Assembly (NCBI GenBank): GCA_937897005.1
Contig: CALCOQ010000024.1
Location: forward strand, 1-7,178
DNA: 7,178 nucleotides
Direction of reading: 5' to 3'
Source of the DNA: an uncultured euryarchaeote
GTDB taxonomy: Archaea > Thermoplasmatota > Poseidoniia > Poseidoniales > Poseidoniaceae
The position numbers and the translations under genes were made by a program. Below, piece by piece: positions 1 through 6,135 of this stretch (the stretch's first letter is position 1; every line of letters starts with the position of its first letter). The notes beneath the pieces were generated by a model. It had not been told where the DNA came from. It worked only from the letters and a program-made list of their open reading frames with translations, and did no database searches.

Positions 1-768
1 ACTCACGCTCGATAATGCCAATCCTATACTGGTGTAGGTGAATACCAGCAAGAATCCTGCCAATGCAGCAGCGAGGAACATCGGGAAGGTATCTAGTAAC
101 CACGACCAGCCCTCACCTCTCAGCAGGATGTCTCCAAGGTAGTATATGGCCAGAGTTCCGACTATCAGTATCGAGAGAACGATTGCCACGGTCAGGAATT
201 TCATGGCTGTGTAATCCCTTCTTTCAATTGGTCTTGAGAAGTAAATCGCACTGGTTCCGTGTCTCCTGTCCTCCGAGATCATTCCACCGATCAAGAGGGC
301 TGCTATCAGTGGAAAACAGAGAGCATTACGCGGGAAGAAACCAAGAACGTGCCCGTATAGATTACCGCGGCTGGCACCGAACAAGCGATACAGGTCCGAA
401 TCGCCGATGACCGTGCCCAGAAATGCCATTGCAAGGTCCCCCATCGATCCGATGAGACAACCGAACAATGCTAGTTTCATCCAGATGCTCCAAGGTCTGT
501 GTCCCTTCTTGACGAAACCGAGTAGATGATGCCTGAGTATCGACCAATTGCGCATCCATCGTGGATTCAATTCACCCCTCCATGGTCGATATGTGGTGTC
601 GAAGATGGTGCCTGCGACCACTCCTGTCTTGGCCACCTGTGCGGTCAGGTCGTCATCTCCATCTCCTGAACCATAAGCTGCCTCCATGCGGGAAGCACCT
701 GAGACTGCCTTTCCTTCCTGCCCGAGGAATTCAGCATCAATATCTCCCACCTCGCCATCCTCATTCAT
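1..768 (-). CDS. ABC-2 type transporter permease, N-terminal part (cut by left window edge)
   Basis: An open frame of 256 codons runs uninterrupted from an ATG at 768 to the window edge, so the C-terminus is missing. The product looks like the membrane subunit of an ABC-2 type transporter. About 50 acidic, Gly-rich N-terminal residues (probably cytoplasmic) are followed by hydrophobic segments near residues 95-118, 147-165, 190-212 and 228-250. Between the second and third lies SEDRRHGTSAIYFSRPIERR (165-184), which matches the cytoplasmic loop typical of ABC-2 permeases (acidic, then basic-Gly-Thr, then RP-I/V-x-R, followed by Tyr and Lys). The ATG overlaps the TGA of the upstream ATPase gene (ATGA), and an AGGAG lies 10 bases before it, so the two genes are almost certainly co-translated partners. 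The substrate is unknown. The acidic tail is unusual for the family, but the start is well supported. Confidence 0.85.
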   Translation of the reverse strand, partial: MNEDGEVGDIDAEFLGQEGKAVSGASRMEAAYGSGDGDDDLTAQVAKTGVVAGTIFDTTYRPWRGELNPRWMRNWSILRHHLLGFVKKGHRPWSIWMKLALFGCLIGSMGDLAMAFLGTVIGDSDLYRLFGASRGNLYGHVLGFFPRNALCFPLIAALLIGGMISEDRRHGTSAIYFSRPIERRDYTAMKFLTVAIVLSILIVGTLAIYYLGDILLRGEGWSWLLDTFPMFLAAALAGFLLVFTYTSIGLALSSVS

Positions 769-1769
769 GGTAGCACTTCTCCTGGTGAGTCCACCTTACG
801 CGCTGAAGGAGTGGAGGAAAACAGGTCCTTGGAACTCTTCACCTCATATCCCAACCTTTCCATGATGACAAGGAAAAGGTCTTCCAGACTAGCCTCATGG
901 TCGTGCATCCTACGAATCTGACAAGATGTTGCATCTGCGGATTCGATGATTTGGTCATAGGTCGTTTCGTCTTCTCTGATCACCCGCAGGACCCTGCCGG
1001 TCCTCCTCACTTTCAGGCCCGAATCTGAGAGGTGTTCCTCCAGTTTACTGGCACCACCCCACGCATGTATCTCGACTTCTCTGTCTATTGCTTTCAGATC
1101 CTCAATCCTGCCTTGAGCGATCAGTTTCCCCTCGTGCAACATCACGATCCGGTCGCAGGCATTTTCTACATCGTCCATCAAGTGGCTTGCCATCAATAGG
1201 CTTCGTCCCCCTTCCCCGACAATCTGTTTAACGGTATTGAGCATGAATTTACGGGATTGACTATCGAGGCCATTGGTCGGTTCATCAGCGATCAACAGTT
1301 CGGGGTCATGAATGATAGAGGTCGCTAGTTTTGCTGCTTGAGCCATACCGGTGGAGAAGGTGCCGACCTCGCGGTAGCGTTGGTCACGTAATCCGACGTA
1401 TTCCAGAACTTCGTGGGCTCTCTGAGTGGCAACCTTTGGGTTCATTCCCAGTAGTTCTCCCGAGTAGGTGACCTGATGGATAGCGGTCAGGTCTGGATTG
1501 AGGCAATCATATTCTGGCATGTATCCAATCCTTTTGCGAATCTCCACTCCTTCGTTACGGATATCGTATCCTAGGACAGTCCCACCACCTTCGCTTGCGA
1601 CAATCAATCCCAGCAAGGTCTTGATGAGCGTGGATTTCCCAGCCCCATTAGGTCCAAGCAGCCCTGTTGCCCCCTTCTGCACTTTGAGGTCCATCGAGTC
1701 GAGGGCGATGTGTGGACCATATGCCTTGGTCAGGCCTTGGGTCTGGATGACGTGCTCCGTAAGAACCAC
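765..1769 (-). CDS. ABC-2 type transporter ATP-binding protein
   Basis: A 334-residue ATPase subunit of an exporter-type ABC system. It would bind and hydrolyse ATP at the inner membrane face to drive the permease encoded directly downstream. Visible motifs are Walker A GPNGAGKST (39-47), a degenerate signature FSTGMAQ (138-144) where many families have LSGGQ, Walker B LLIADEPTNGLD (158-169) and the switch His in MASH (H196). The Q-loop position is Glu (MPE, residue 85), as in many CcmA/NatA-like ABC-2 ATPases. Residues from about 225 onward form the C-terminal extension common in this group. The start is GTG at 1769: a stop in the same frame lies at 1835-1833 and no ATG, GTG or TTG falls between. 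No Shine-Dalgarno is close to it, so it may be read from a short leader. The substrate (drug, lipid, ion or peptide) cannot be told from sequence. Confidence 0.93.
   Translation of the reverse strand: MVLTEHVIQTQGLTKAYGPHIALDSMDLKVQKGATGLLGPNGAGKSTLIKTLLGLIVASEGGGTVLGYDIRNEGVEIRKRIGYMPEYDCLNPDLTAIHQVTYSGELLGMNPKVATQRAHEVLEYVGLRDQRYREVGTFSTGMAQAAKLATSIIHDPELLIADEPTNGLDSQSRKFMLNTVKQIVGEGGRSLLMASHLMDDVENACDRIVMLHEGKLIAQGRIEDLKAIDREVEIHAWGGASKLEEHLSDSGLKVRRTGRVLRVIREDETTYDQIIESADATSCQIRRMHDHEASLEDLFLVIMERLGYEVKSSKDLFSSTPSARKVDSPGEVLP
779..783 (-). promoter_or_regulatory. Shine-Dalgarno-like AGGAG for the ABC permease
   Basis: On the minus strand AGGAG lies 10 bases before the ATG at 768, inside the last codons of the ATPase gene. 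It supports that start and suggests re-initiation or coupled translation after the overlapping stop codon. Confidence 0.5.
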
Positions 1770-1806
1770 CGAACCAATCGACTGAACAGACGGTCCTTGA
1801 AGTGGT

Positions 1807-1821
1807 CGGCCCTTCGGGCCG
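1807..1821. other. GC-only hairpin between tgtA and the ABC operon
   Basis: A perfect inverted repeat, CGGCCC-TTC-GGGCCG: a six-base-pair all-GC stem with a three-base loop. It lies in the 66-base gap between the tgtA stop and the ATPase start. No T-run follows on either strand, so it is not a clear terminator. It could be an attenuating or RNA-stabilising structure, or chance. Confidence 0.4.
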
Positions 1822-1828
1822 TATATCG
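1821..1828 (-). promoter_or_regulatory. Possible TATA-like box for the ABC transporter operon
   Basis: On the minus strand CGATATAC lies 51 bases before the GTG start of the ATPase. An archaeal TATA box usually centres about 26 bases before transcription start, which would give a leader of roughly 30 bases. The identical eight bases occur upstream of sufC. Weak evidence: it overlaps the GC hairpin by one base, and read-through from tgtA is equally possible. Confidence 0.3.
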
Positions 1829-1835
1829 AGCCCTA

Positions 1836-4016
1836 TCATTTGATTCCGTTCCGAATCTTGATCGCCACACCTTTGTTATGGTCTTTCATTCCATTGATGG
1901 TGCTCATACATGTTCCGTGCCCAACCAATTGACAATCTTCATCGACGACATGACAGTATGTTCCCGGTCGAAGCCAACTGTCCACGGCTTTGACGAAGCC
2001 GTGAAAAACGTTCCTTCCTTCCTTGACGAATGGAACCGCATCTGAGTCAATGACCACCCATGGAGGCCCCTTGTGGGTATTCATTTCCAGTACCTCGTTC
2101 TCGAATTCTTCAGGAAGCGGCTCTTTTCGGAACGAATGTATCCATTCGGCACCGATTGCAGTCATACTCAATCCACCATCTCTCATTCGCGGTGAAGCGA
2201 TGTGCCTGCCGTCATTCAGCAGGATATTCTTGACCCTCCCTGTTCTGGTATGGATGAAAGTGCATCCAACCAGTTCCTGAACCGCAATGCTTGGATCGAG
2301 ATTTGCGAACAATGCTAATCTTGCAATGCCTTGTTCAATCTCAATCGTGCGAATATCTTCATCACTCTGTTCGTGGTCTTCATGCAGTTGTAATTCTGGG
2401 AATTCAAGTATTATTGCATCCATGAGTTCGCTTTTGTTATTCATATCAAGAAGCATGATTTTCTCAGGTTCCAGATTCATGTTGGACAGTTCTCTCTTGC
2501 ACCATTCCAATTTCGGCTCTTCTCTATACAACATACTGGAACCCTGGATATGGGCAAAGGGATTGAGGTCTTCCAGTGCCCACGGGAGTAGTCCAATCGG
2601 GGTGTGAACCAGAATTTCGATGTCTGAGGTCTGGGCACGTATCCTTCTGACCAATGACCCTACCTTCTCTCGCCATGGTCCAGAGCGTCCATAGAATATC
2701 AGGACATTATTCCCTTCGCTGCTTGCCTTCCACCTTTGATGGAGTAATTTTCTCGCTACCTCGACCCATGGCCGGTTATTGCTTTCGTGGGAAATGAATC
2801 TAACTCCACCCCCACGTTGGGCGACATTGGCTTCCAAAATCCATTCATGGGCTTTGTTCCATCGATTCTCGTCATCAGTCTTCTCGCTACTTTTCGAGAG
2901 AGTATTCAACCAGAGGAATGCTTCTCTGAGAGCAGGATGTTGTTGGCTTCTCGTCTCAGCCAACTCCCAGATGGTGCCATCTGTGACCGCTTGACGACAT
3001 CTATCCAGTTCGGCGATGCTGACATCGAGATTATGTTCAGCCAGAATCCTACAGCGGCTGCCATCATCCATTGCTCTTACCTGTTCGGGAGTTGTTCCGA
3101 ACAATGAGGGAGTTGTCAGCGGCCAGTGCTCAAGACCTTCCAGTTTCACCGTTCCCCACGGAGTAAGCAGCCTGTCGTCTCGGGCGAACAATGCATATGC
3201 TGCAGAATCGAAAAGATCGACTCCGAGTGCGATGGCCATTGGAAAAAGCATCGGGTGACCACAGCCAAAGAGATGCACGGGCCGATTTTGAGGTAGATGA
3301 GGCATCGATGAGAGCATGACTTTCAGGAGTTCAAGATAGCGTTGTTGTTCCATCACTGGAACGATTCCTCCGATTGGATGAATGCTGAATCCATGTTCAG
3401 ACATTGAAGTGGCGGACAGTTCTCGAAGGTCCCATTCCAAGCCACCTTGTATTGGTCCATTCACCATCATTCCATCAGCAGCAAGTAGAGATGGCTGTGC
3501 TCTCTCTACAGTCAATTCCACTCCCTTCTTCACTTCTTCCCGAGACATGTCAGGTCTAGTGAAGACATCAAGCATCGTAGCAACATCCACGCCGATTTCC
3601 TTCTGGAAACGAATGATCTCCTCAACCTTGACCTCTACATCTCCATAGATATAGGATTGAAAGGTTCCTGAATCGCAGACCACCACTCCCGGATAGTTGA
3701 TCAGTTGGTGAACTCCATCCTGCTTTGCCTTCTGACTCAATTCTTCATGTTTCCAGATGATGTATGAATTGGTTATCAGGCCCTCAATACCCCATCTGTT
3801 CCACATCTCTCTTGGTTCAATGGTGCGGATGTTCGGATTGACCACTGGTAACAATGCAGGTGTATGTAATGGTCCGTGTCGGGTATGGATCTTCCCGAGT
3901 CGTGCTCTCCCGTCACTATGAAGAATCTCAAAGCGTCCAATATCCTGCTCTCGACAGGATTCTGGTGCTGGACGATGACCCTCCAAGTGGGTTGTCATGG
4001 ACAAGCGGGCGAGCAT
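1836..4016 (-). CDS. tgtA: Archaeosine tRNA-guanine transglycosylase (arcTGT), lacking the zinc cysteines
   Basis: Exchanges guanine (position 15 of the tRNA D-loop in the family) for preQ0 on the way to archaeosine. Numbered from the ATG at 4016 (726 aa). The TGT core spans about 29-365: TPALLPVVNP (52-61), ITNSYIIW (81-88), DSGTFQ with the general catalytic Asp (D115), PIGGIVP (214-220), VHLFGCGHP (247-255) and DLFDSAAYAL, whose second Asp (D270) is the expected nucleophile. A C1-like region (about 395-540) contains FISHESNNRP and TPIGLLPWALE. A pre-PUA C2 domain follows (about 551-640; TRTGR at 590-594), then a C-terminal PUA domain (650-726; VPFVKEGRNVF). Oddity: where relatives have PCxCPVC, this protein reads PLTTPSL (299-305); only the fourth ligand, H328 in EHNL, remains. 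It is about 140 residues longer than the Pyrococcus enzyme as I recall it. The start is uncertain: GTG 4046 and ATG 3998 are alternatives. ArcS is unlikely because both Asp residues are present. Confidence 0.92.
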   Translation of the reverse strand: MLARLSMTTHLEGHRPAPESCREQDIGRFEILHSDGRARLGKIHTRHGPLHTPALLPVVNPNIRTIEPREMWNRWGIEGLITNSYIIWKHEELSQKAKQDGVHQLINYPGVVVCDSGTFQSYIYGDVEVKVEEIIRFQKEIGVDVATMLDVFTRPDMSREEVKKGVELTVERAQPSLLAADGMMVNGPIQGGLEWDLRELSATSMSEHGFSIHPIGGIVPVMEQQRYLELLKVMLSSMPHLPQNRPVHLFGCGHPMLFPMAIALGVDLFDSAAYALFARDDRLLTPWGTVKLEGLEHWPLTTPSLFGTTPEQVRAMDDGSRCRILAEHNLDVSIAELDRCRQAVTDGTIWELAETRSQQHPALREAFLWLNTLSKSSEKTDDENRWNKAHEWILEANVAQRGGGVRFISHESNNRPWVEVARKLLHQRWKASSEGNNVLIFYGRSGPWREKVGSLVRRIRAQTSDIEILVHTPIGLLPWALEDLNPFAHIQGSSMLYREEPKLEWCKRELSNMNLEPEKIMLLDMNNKSELMDAIILEFPELQLHEDHEQSDEDIRTIEIEQGIARLALFANLDPSIAVQELVGCTFIHTRTGRVKNILLNDGRHIASPRMRDGGLSMTAIGAEWIHSFRKEPLPEEFENEVLEMNTHKGPPWVVIDSDAVPFVKEGRNVFHGFVKAVDSWLRPGTYCHVVDEDCQLVGHGTCMSTINGMKDHNKGVAIKIRNGIK

Positions 4017-4070
4017 CACCTTCAATGCGCCTTCGGTAGTAAGCACTCAAGAGAAATCTATGCGAAGAAG

Positions 4071-4087
4071 GTACACATTAATTGTAC
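4071..4087. promoter_or_regulatory. Palindromic AT-rich element in the tgtA / HTH_10 divergent promoter region
   Basis: GTACA-CATTAAT-TGTAC is a perfect five-base inverted repeat around a TTAATT core. The core could serve as a TATA element in both directions. With a spacing of about 26 bases, starts of transcription would fall near 4107 on the plus strand (13 bases before the regulator's ATG) and near 4055 on the minus strand. The symmetry would also suit an operator for a dimeric regulator, possibly autoregulation by the adjacent HTH_10 protein. This is inference from position and symmetry only. Confidence 0.4.
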
Positions 4088-4119
4088 ATACTTATGAATG
4101 TGGAGACCTGCGCAAGCCC

Positions 4120-4785
4120 ATGCGCGAAGTTCGCTTACACTATTCTGCGGCTGCAATAGTAAATTCTTCATTGAATGAGTTATTGGAAGTGGTTGACAGA
4201 CTCACTTTGGTGGCCTCATTGTTTCAAGAGGGCCAGGGCGATTGGATTCGGCAGGTCTATGATGTCGTGCTCAAGGAGGGCAAGTCCATTGAAGAAATTT
4301 CAGGCATTTCTTTCATGGAATTGGAGAGCCATTTCCATAGTCGCAGAGTCAATGGCCATGTGGTGCATACCTTGATGGCCAAGAATCATCATGAATTAGG
4401 GCGTATTGGTAGTGTGATAGTTGATGCAGTAGTCATGCCTGATTCGGTGATAGGTTCTCAGGGTGCCACTTTGTTGCTCAGAGGAGCGCCGTCTGGTGTC
4501 AAGTCAATGGTTGAAGGCTTCAAGTTGTGGAAAGAACCGACAAGAATCTCGGTGGTCGAGGAGTCTCAGGAATCTGGCGAGGAAATGATTTCACGAATCA
4601 GTGAGCATCAGTCGAAAGTGTTCATTGCCGCACATACGGCAGGCTATTTTGAGAATCCGAGGAGAATCAGTCTGGTCGAACTATCTCATCAACTTGACTT
4701 GTCAAGATCAACTGTTGCAGGTCATTTGCGTTCTATTGAGATGATGATGGCGAATGGCCTTATGAAGTCGCTACGGAAGGATTGA
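4120..4785 (+). CDS. HTH_10 (bacterio-opsin-activator type) transcriptional regulator
   Basis: A 221-residue protein with the layout of archaeal Bat-like regulators: an N-terminal and central region of no clear fold (1-155) and a C-terminal helix-turn-helix (about 159-212). The C-terminal block matches HTH_10: ISEHQSKVF (160-168), AGYFENPRRISLVEL (174-188), then LDLSRSTVAGHLR (192-204) with the recognition helix, where family members typically read GISRSTLSEHLR. It is therefore expected to bind DNA in the cytoplasm; the signal sensed and the targets are unknown. The frame is open further upstream, with ATGs at 4060 and 3997. I chose 4120 because the length then matches the usual size of about 220 residues and the AT-rich palindromic promoter element stays outside the gene. 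A start at 3997 would also overlap tgtA. The gene ends one base before the stop of the convergent NifU-like gene. Confidence 0.83.
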   Translation: MREVRLHYSAAAIVNSSLNELLEVVDRLTLVASLFQEGQGDWIRQVYDVVLKEGKSIEEISGISFMELESHFHSRRVNGHVVHTLMAKNHHELGRIGSVIVDAVVMPDSVIGSQGATLLLRGAPSGVKSMVEGFKLWKEPTRISVVEESQESGEEMISRISEHQSKVFIAAHTAGYFENPRRISLVELSHQLDLSRSTVAGHLRSIEMMMANGLMKSLRKD

Positions 4786-4786
4786 G

Positions 4787-5242
4787 TCAACAAAACTCGA
4801 CATTTCCGTGCTTTAGGATGAATTCTCTGCCGAGTTCATCGAATGTGTCCAACAGTGCTGTGCTGAATCTTACTCTACTGATTTCAGGGTCATCCTCGAG
4901 GTCGTTCTTCACACCGGTCAAAGTTCCAGGTGCAGCGCCACATGAGAGGCATGCCCCAGTCAAGTCGAGCACTATATCGAGCCCGTCATCAGTGTGGGAA
5001 TGAGAAACGACATCTATTCCGCCGCCATGTCCTTGCAAGGCAGCAGCAACAGCACCCAATCTGACGAAACAGGCCATCAGGAAGTCTTCTTTGTTGGTCT
5101 CTATCAATTCGCTTAGAGAAGCGGCTTGCAAACGTATTCTTTGAATGGCAGGAATAGCTTCTGCAATTCTCTTTTCAGCTTCGACATCTATTGAATCAGT
5201 TGCTTGAGAACGGTACCACTCAACCAGGTCATCATCTGCCAT
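4787..5242 (-). CDS. NifU C-terminal domain (Nfu-like) iron-sulfur protein
   Basis: A 151-residue protein (from ATG 5242) whose C-terminal half matches the NifU/Nfu scaffold domain: QGHGGGIDVV (70-79), corresponding to the family's DGGDVEL stretch, then DLTGACLSCGAAPGTLTGVK (93-112) with the CxxC pair C98 and C101 that in the family bridges a 4Fe-4S cluster between two subunits. The N-terminal half (1-68) is predicted helical and charged, and I do not recognise it. Likely role: transient scaffold or carrier of Fe-S clusters in the cytoplasm. The context supports this, since sufC-sufB start divergently 128 bases away. The protein ends in a Cys. An in-frame GTG at 5260 is an alternative start; neither has a clear Shine-Dalgarno. 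It is not the IscU-like N-terminal NifU domain, whose three-cysteine pattern is absent. Confidence 0.85.
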   Translation of the reverse strand: MADDDLVEWYRSQATDSIDVEAEKRIAEAIPAIQRIRLQAASLSELIETNKEDFLMACFVRLGAVAAALQGHGGGIDVVSHSHTDDGLDIVLDLTGACLSCGAAPGTLTGVKNDLEDDPEISRVRFSTALLDTFDELGREFILKHGNVEFC

Positions 5243-5272
5243 GCATCTTCGGGTGGACACTGCCTTTTCAAC

Positions 5273-5310
5273 GAATGTATGTGTCAGTATTCAACATTCA
5301 GCGTAGAATG
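5273..5310. promoter_or_regulatory. Cluster of CATTC/GAATG half-sites between nfu-like gene and sufC
   Basis: GAATGT (5273-5278), ACATTC (5294-5299) and GAATG (5306-5310) form two nested inverted repeats, GAATGT-N15-ACATTC and CATTC-N6-GAATG. Half-site starts at 5273, 5295 and 5306 are 22 and 11 bases apart, close to whole helical turns. The cluster lies between two divergent Fe-S genes, so an operator controlling both is plausible. No regulator can be named. Confidence 0.35.
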
Positions 5311-5320
5311 ACGAATTCCG

Positions 5321-5328
5321 CGATATAC
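5321..5328 (+). promoter_or_regulatory. Probable TATA-like box of the sufCB operon
   Basis: CGATATAC lies 42 bases before the sufC ATG at 5371. A TATA-to-start spacing of about 26 bases predicts transcription from near 5352, giving a leader of about 20 bases. A weak AGGG (5358-5361) sits nine bases before the ATG. This favours 5371 over the in-frame ATGs at 5341 and 5344, which would fall upstream of the predicted transcript start. Confidence 0.4.
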
Positions 5329-5370
5329 ACACATTGATGAATGATGCGCCGGTCCATAGGGCCGATACAC

Positions 5371-6135
5371 ATGCCTGTCCCGCTGTTGAGCATAGAGGAT
5401 ATTCACGTTGAAGTTGATGGGAATCATGTCATCAAAGGGCTTTCATTGGAGATGAGGAAAGGAGAGATTCATGCAATCATGGGGAGAAACGGGGCTGGGA
5501 AATCAACTCTCGCTCATGCTTTGATGGGACATCCAGATTATGAGATCACAAGTGGTTCAGTCAGATATCTTGGCCGCCCATTGGAAGAATTGGAGGTCTG
5601 GGAGAGGGCACGCGCTGGAATGTTCTTGTCTTTTCAGTATCCTCAAGCGATTCCAGGTGTGCAGGTTGGTACATTCTTGCGGAAATCAGTTCAGGCGGTT
5701 CGCGGTGATGAAGCACCATCCAACAAGGAGTTGAGGAAACAGATGAAGGAAGCCATGGCGGCTCTTGGAGTAGACCGTTCATTCCTTGCGAGGTATGTCA
5801 ACGATGGTTTCTCTGGTGGAGAGAAGAAGCGCTTGGAGATTCTTCAGATGCTGTTGTTGTCTCCACAGTTGGCGATACTTGACGAAACTGATTCAGGATT
5901 GGATATCGACACTCTTCGAACCGTGGCGACAGGAATCAACAGTGTGGCGGAGAATTCTTCCTGTCTGGTCATTACACATTATCAGAGATTGCTCGATCAC
6001 CTCAAGCCAACATATGTTCATGTCATGATAGATGGCGCCATTGCAAAAGTCGGTGGTCCTGAATTGGCTCTTGAAGTTGAGGAGAAGGGCTACGATTGGT
6101 TGCAACCAGCAGGCACTGCTGAGGTGTTGTCATGA
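5371..6135 (+). CDS. sufC: Fe-S cluster assembly ATPase SufC
   Basis: The cytoplasmic ATPase of the SUF iron-sulfur assembly complex. In the family it binds SufB (and SufD), and ATP hydrolysis drives shape changes needed for cluster building. It has 254 residues, normal for SufC. Motifs are Walker A GRNGAGKST (38-46), then GHPDYEITSG (53-62), Q-loop FLSFQYP (85-91) with Q89, signature FSGGEKKR (147-154), Walker B LAILDETDSGLD (167-178) and switch H203 in ITHYQRLL. The FSGGEKKR, LDETDSGLD and ITHYQRLL versions are diagnostic for SufC among ABC ATPases, and no membrane partner follows. I chose ATG 5371 because family members begin a few residues before the LSIEDIHV strand. Nothing appears degenerate. 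Its TGA overlaps the sufB ATG, which indicates a tightly coupled operon. Confidence 0.97.
   Translation: MPVPLLSIEDIHVEVDGNHVIKGLSLEMRKGEIHAIMGRNGAGKSTLAHALMGHPDYEITSGSVRYLGRPLEELEVWERARAGMFLSFQYPQAIPGVQVGTFLRKSVQAVRGDEAPSNKELRKQMKEAMAALGVDRSFLARYVNDGFSGGEKKRLEILQMLLLSPQLAILDETDSGLDIDTLRTVATGINSVAENSSCLVITHYQRLLDHLKPTYVHVMIDGAIAKVGGPELALEVEEKGYDWLQPAGTAEVLS
6121..6126 (+). promoter_or_regulatory. Shine-Dalgarno site for sufB (GAGGTG)
   Basis: GAGGTG at the end of sufC lies five bases before the sufB ATG at 6132 and fully matches the usual archaeal 16S 3' tail (complement of CACCTC). It fixes the sufB start and contrasts with the weak or absent sites at the other genes here. Confidence 0.6.

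Noticed and set aside
362..559. Minus-strand 65-residue open frame
   Set aside because: It lies inside the ABC-2 permease frame, which has hydrophobic segments and the family loop motif; the alternative frame has neither.
1807..1821. The GC hairpin as an intrinsic terminator of tgtA
   Set aside because: No T-run follows on the minus strand, and archaeal termination relies mainly on T-rich tracts, so I list it only as a hairpin.
1648..1839. Minus-strand open frame starting at an ATG overlapping the tgtA stop (ATGA)
   Set aside because: It overlaps the well-supported ABC ATPase gene in another frame, and its Pro/Arg-rich product has no recognisable domain. The overlap with the tgtA stop is coincidental.
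1498..3648. Several plus-strand open frames opposite the ABC ATPase and tgtA
   Set aside because: They are antisense to genes with strong family motifs. Their products are Ser/Cys/Leu-rich without domains, as expected from the complement of coding DNA.
1836..4016. Calling the TGT-family protein ArcS (TgtA2) instead of TgtA
   Set aside because: Both catalytic aspartates of the transglycosylase are present in conserved context, and the ArcS motif PC-x3-KPY-x2-S-x2-H is absent.
3997..4119. Upstream extension of the HTH_10 regulator to ATG 3997 or 4060
   Set aside because: It would overlap tgtA (3997) or place the AT-rich palindromic promoter element inside coding sequence (4060), and it makes the protein longer than usual for the family.
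5341..5370. sufC start at ATG 5341 or 5344
   Set aside because: The ten extra residues are not typical of SufC, and these codons lie too close to the likely TATA box at 5321-5328.
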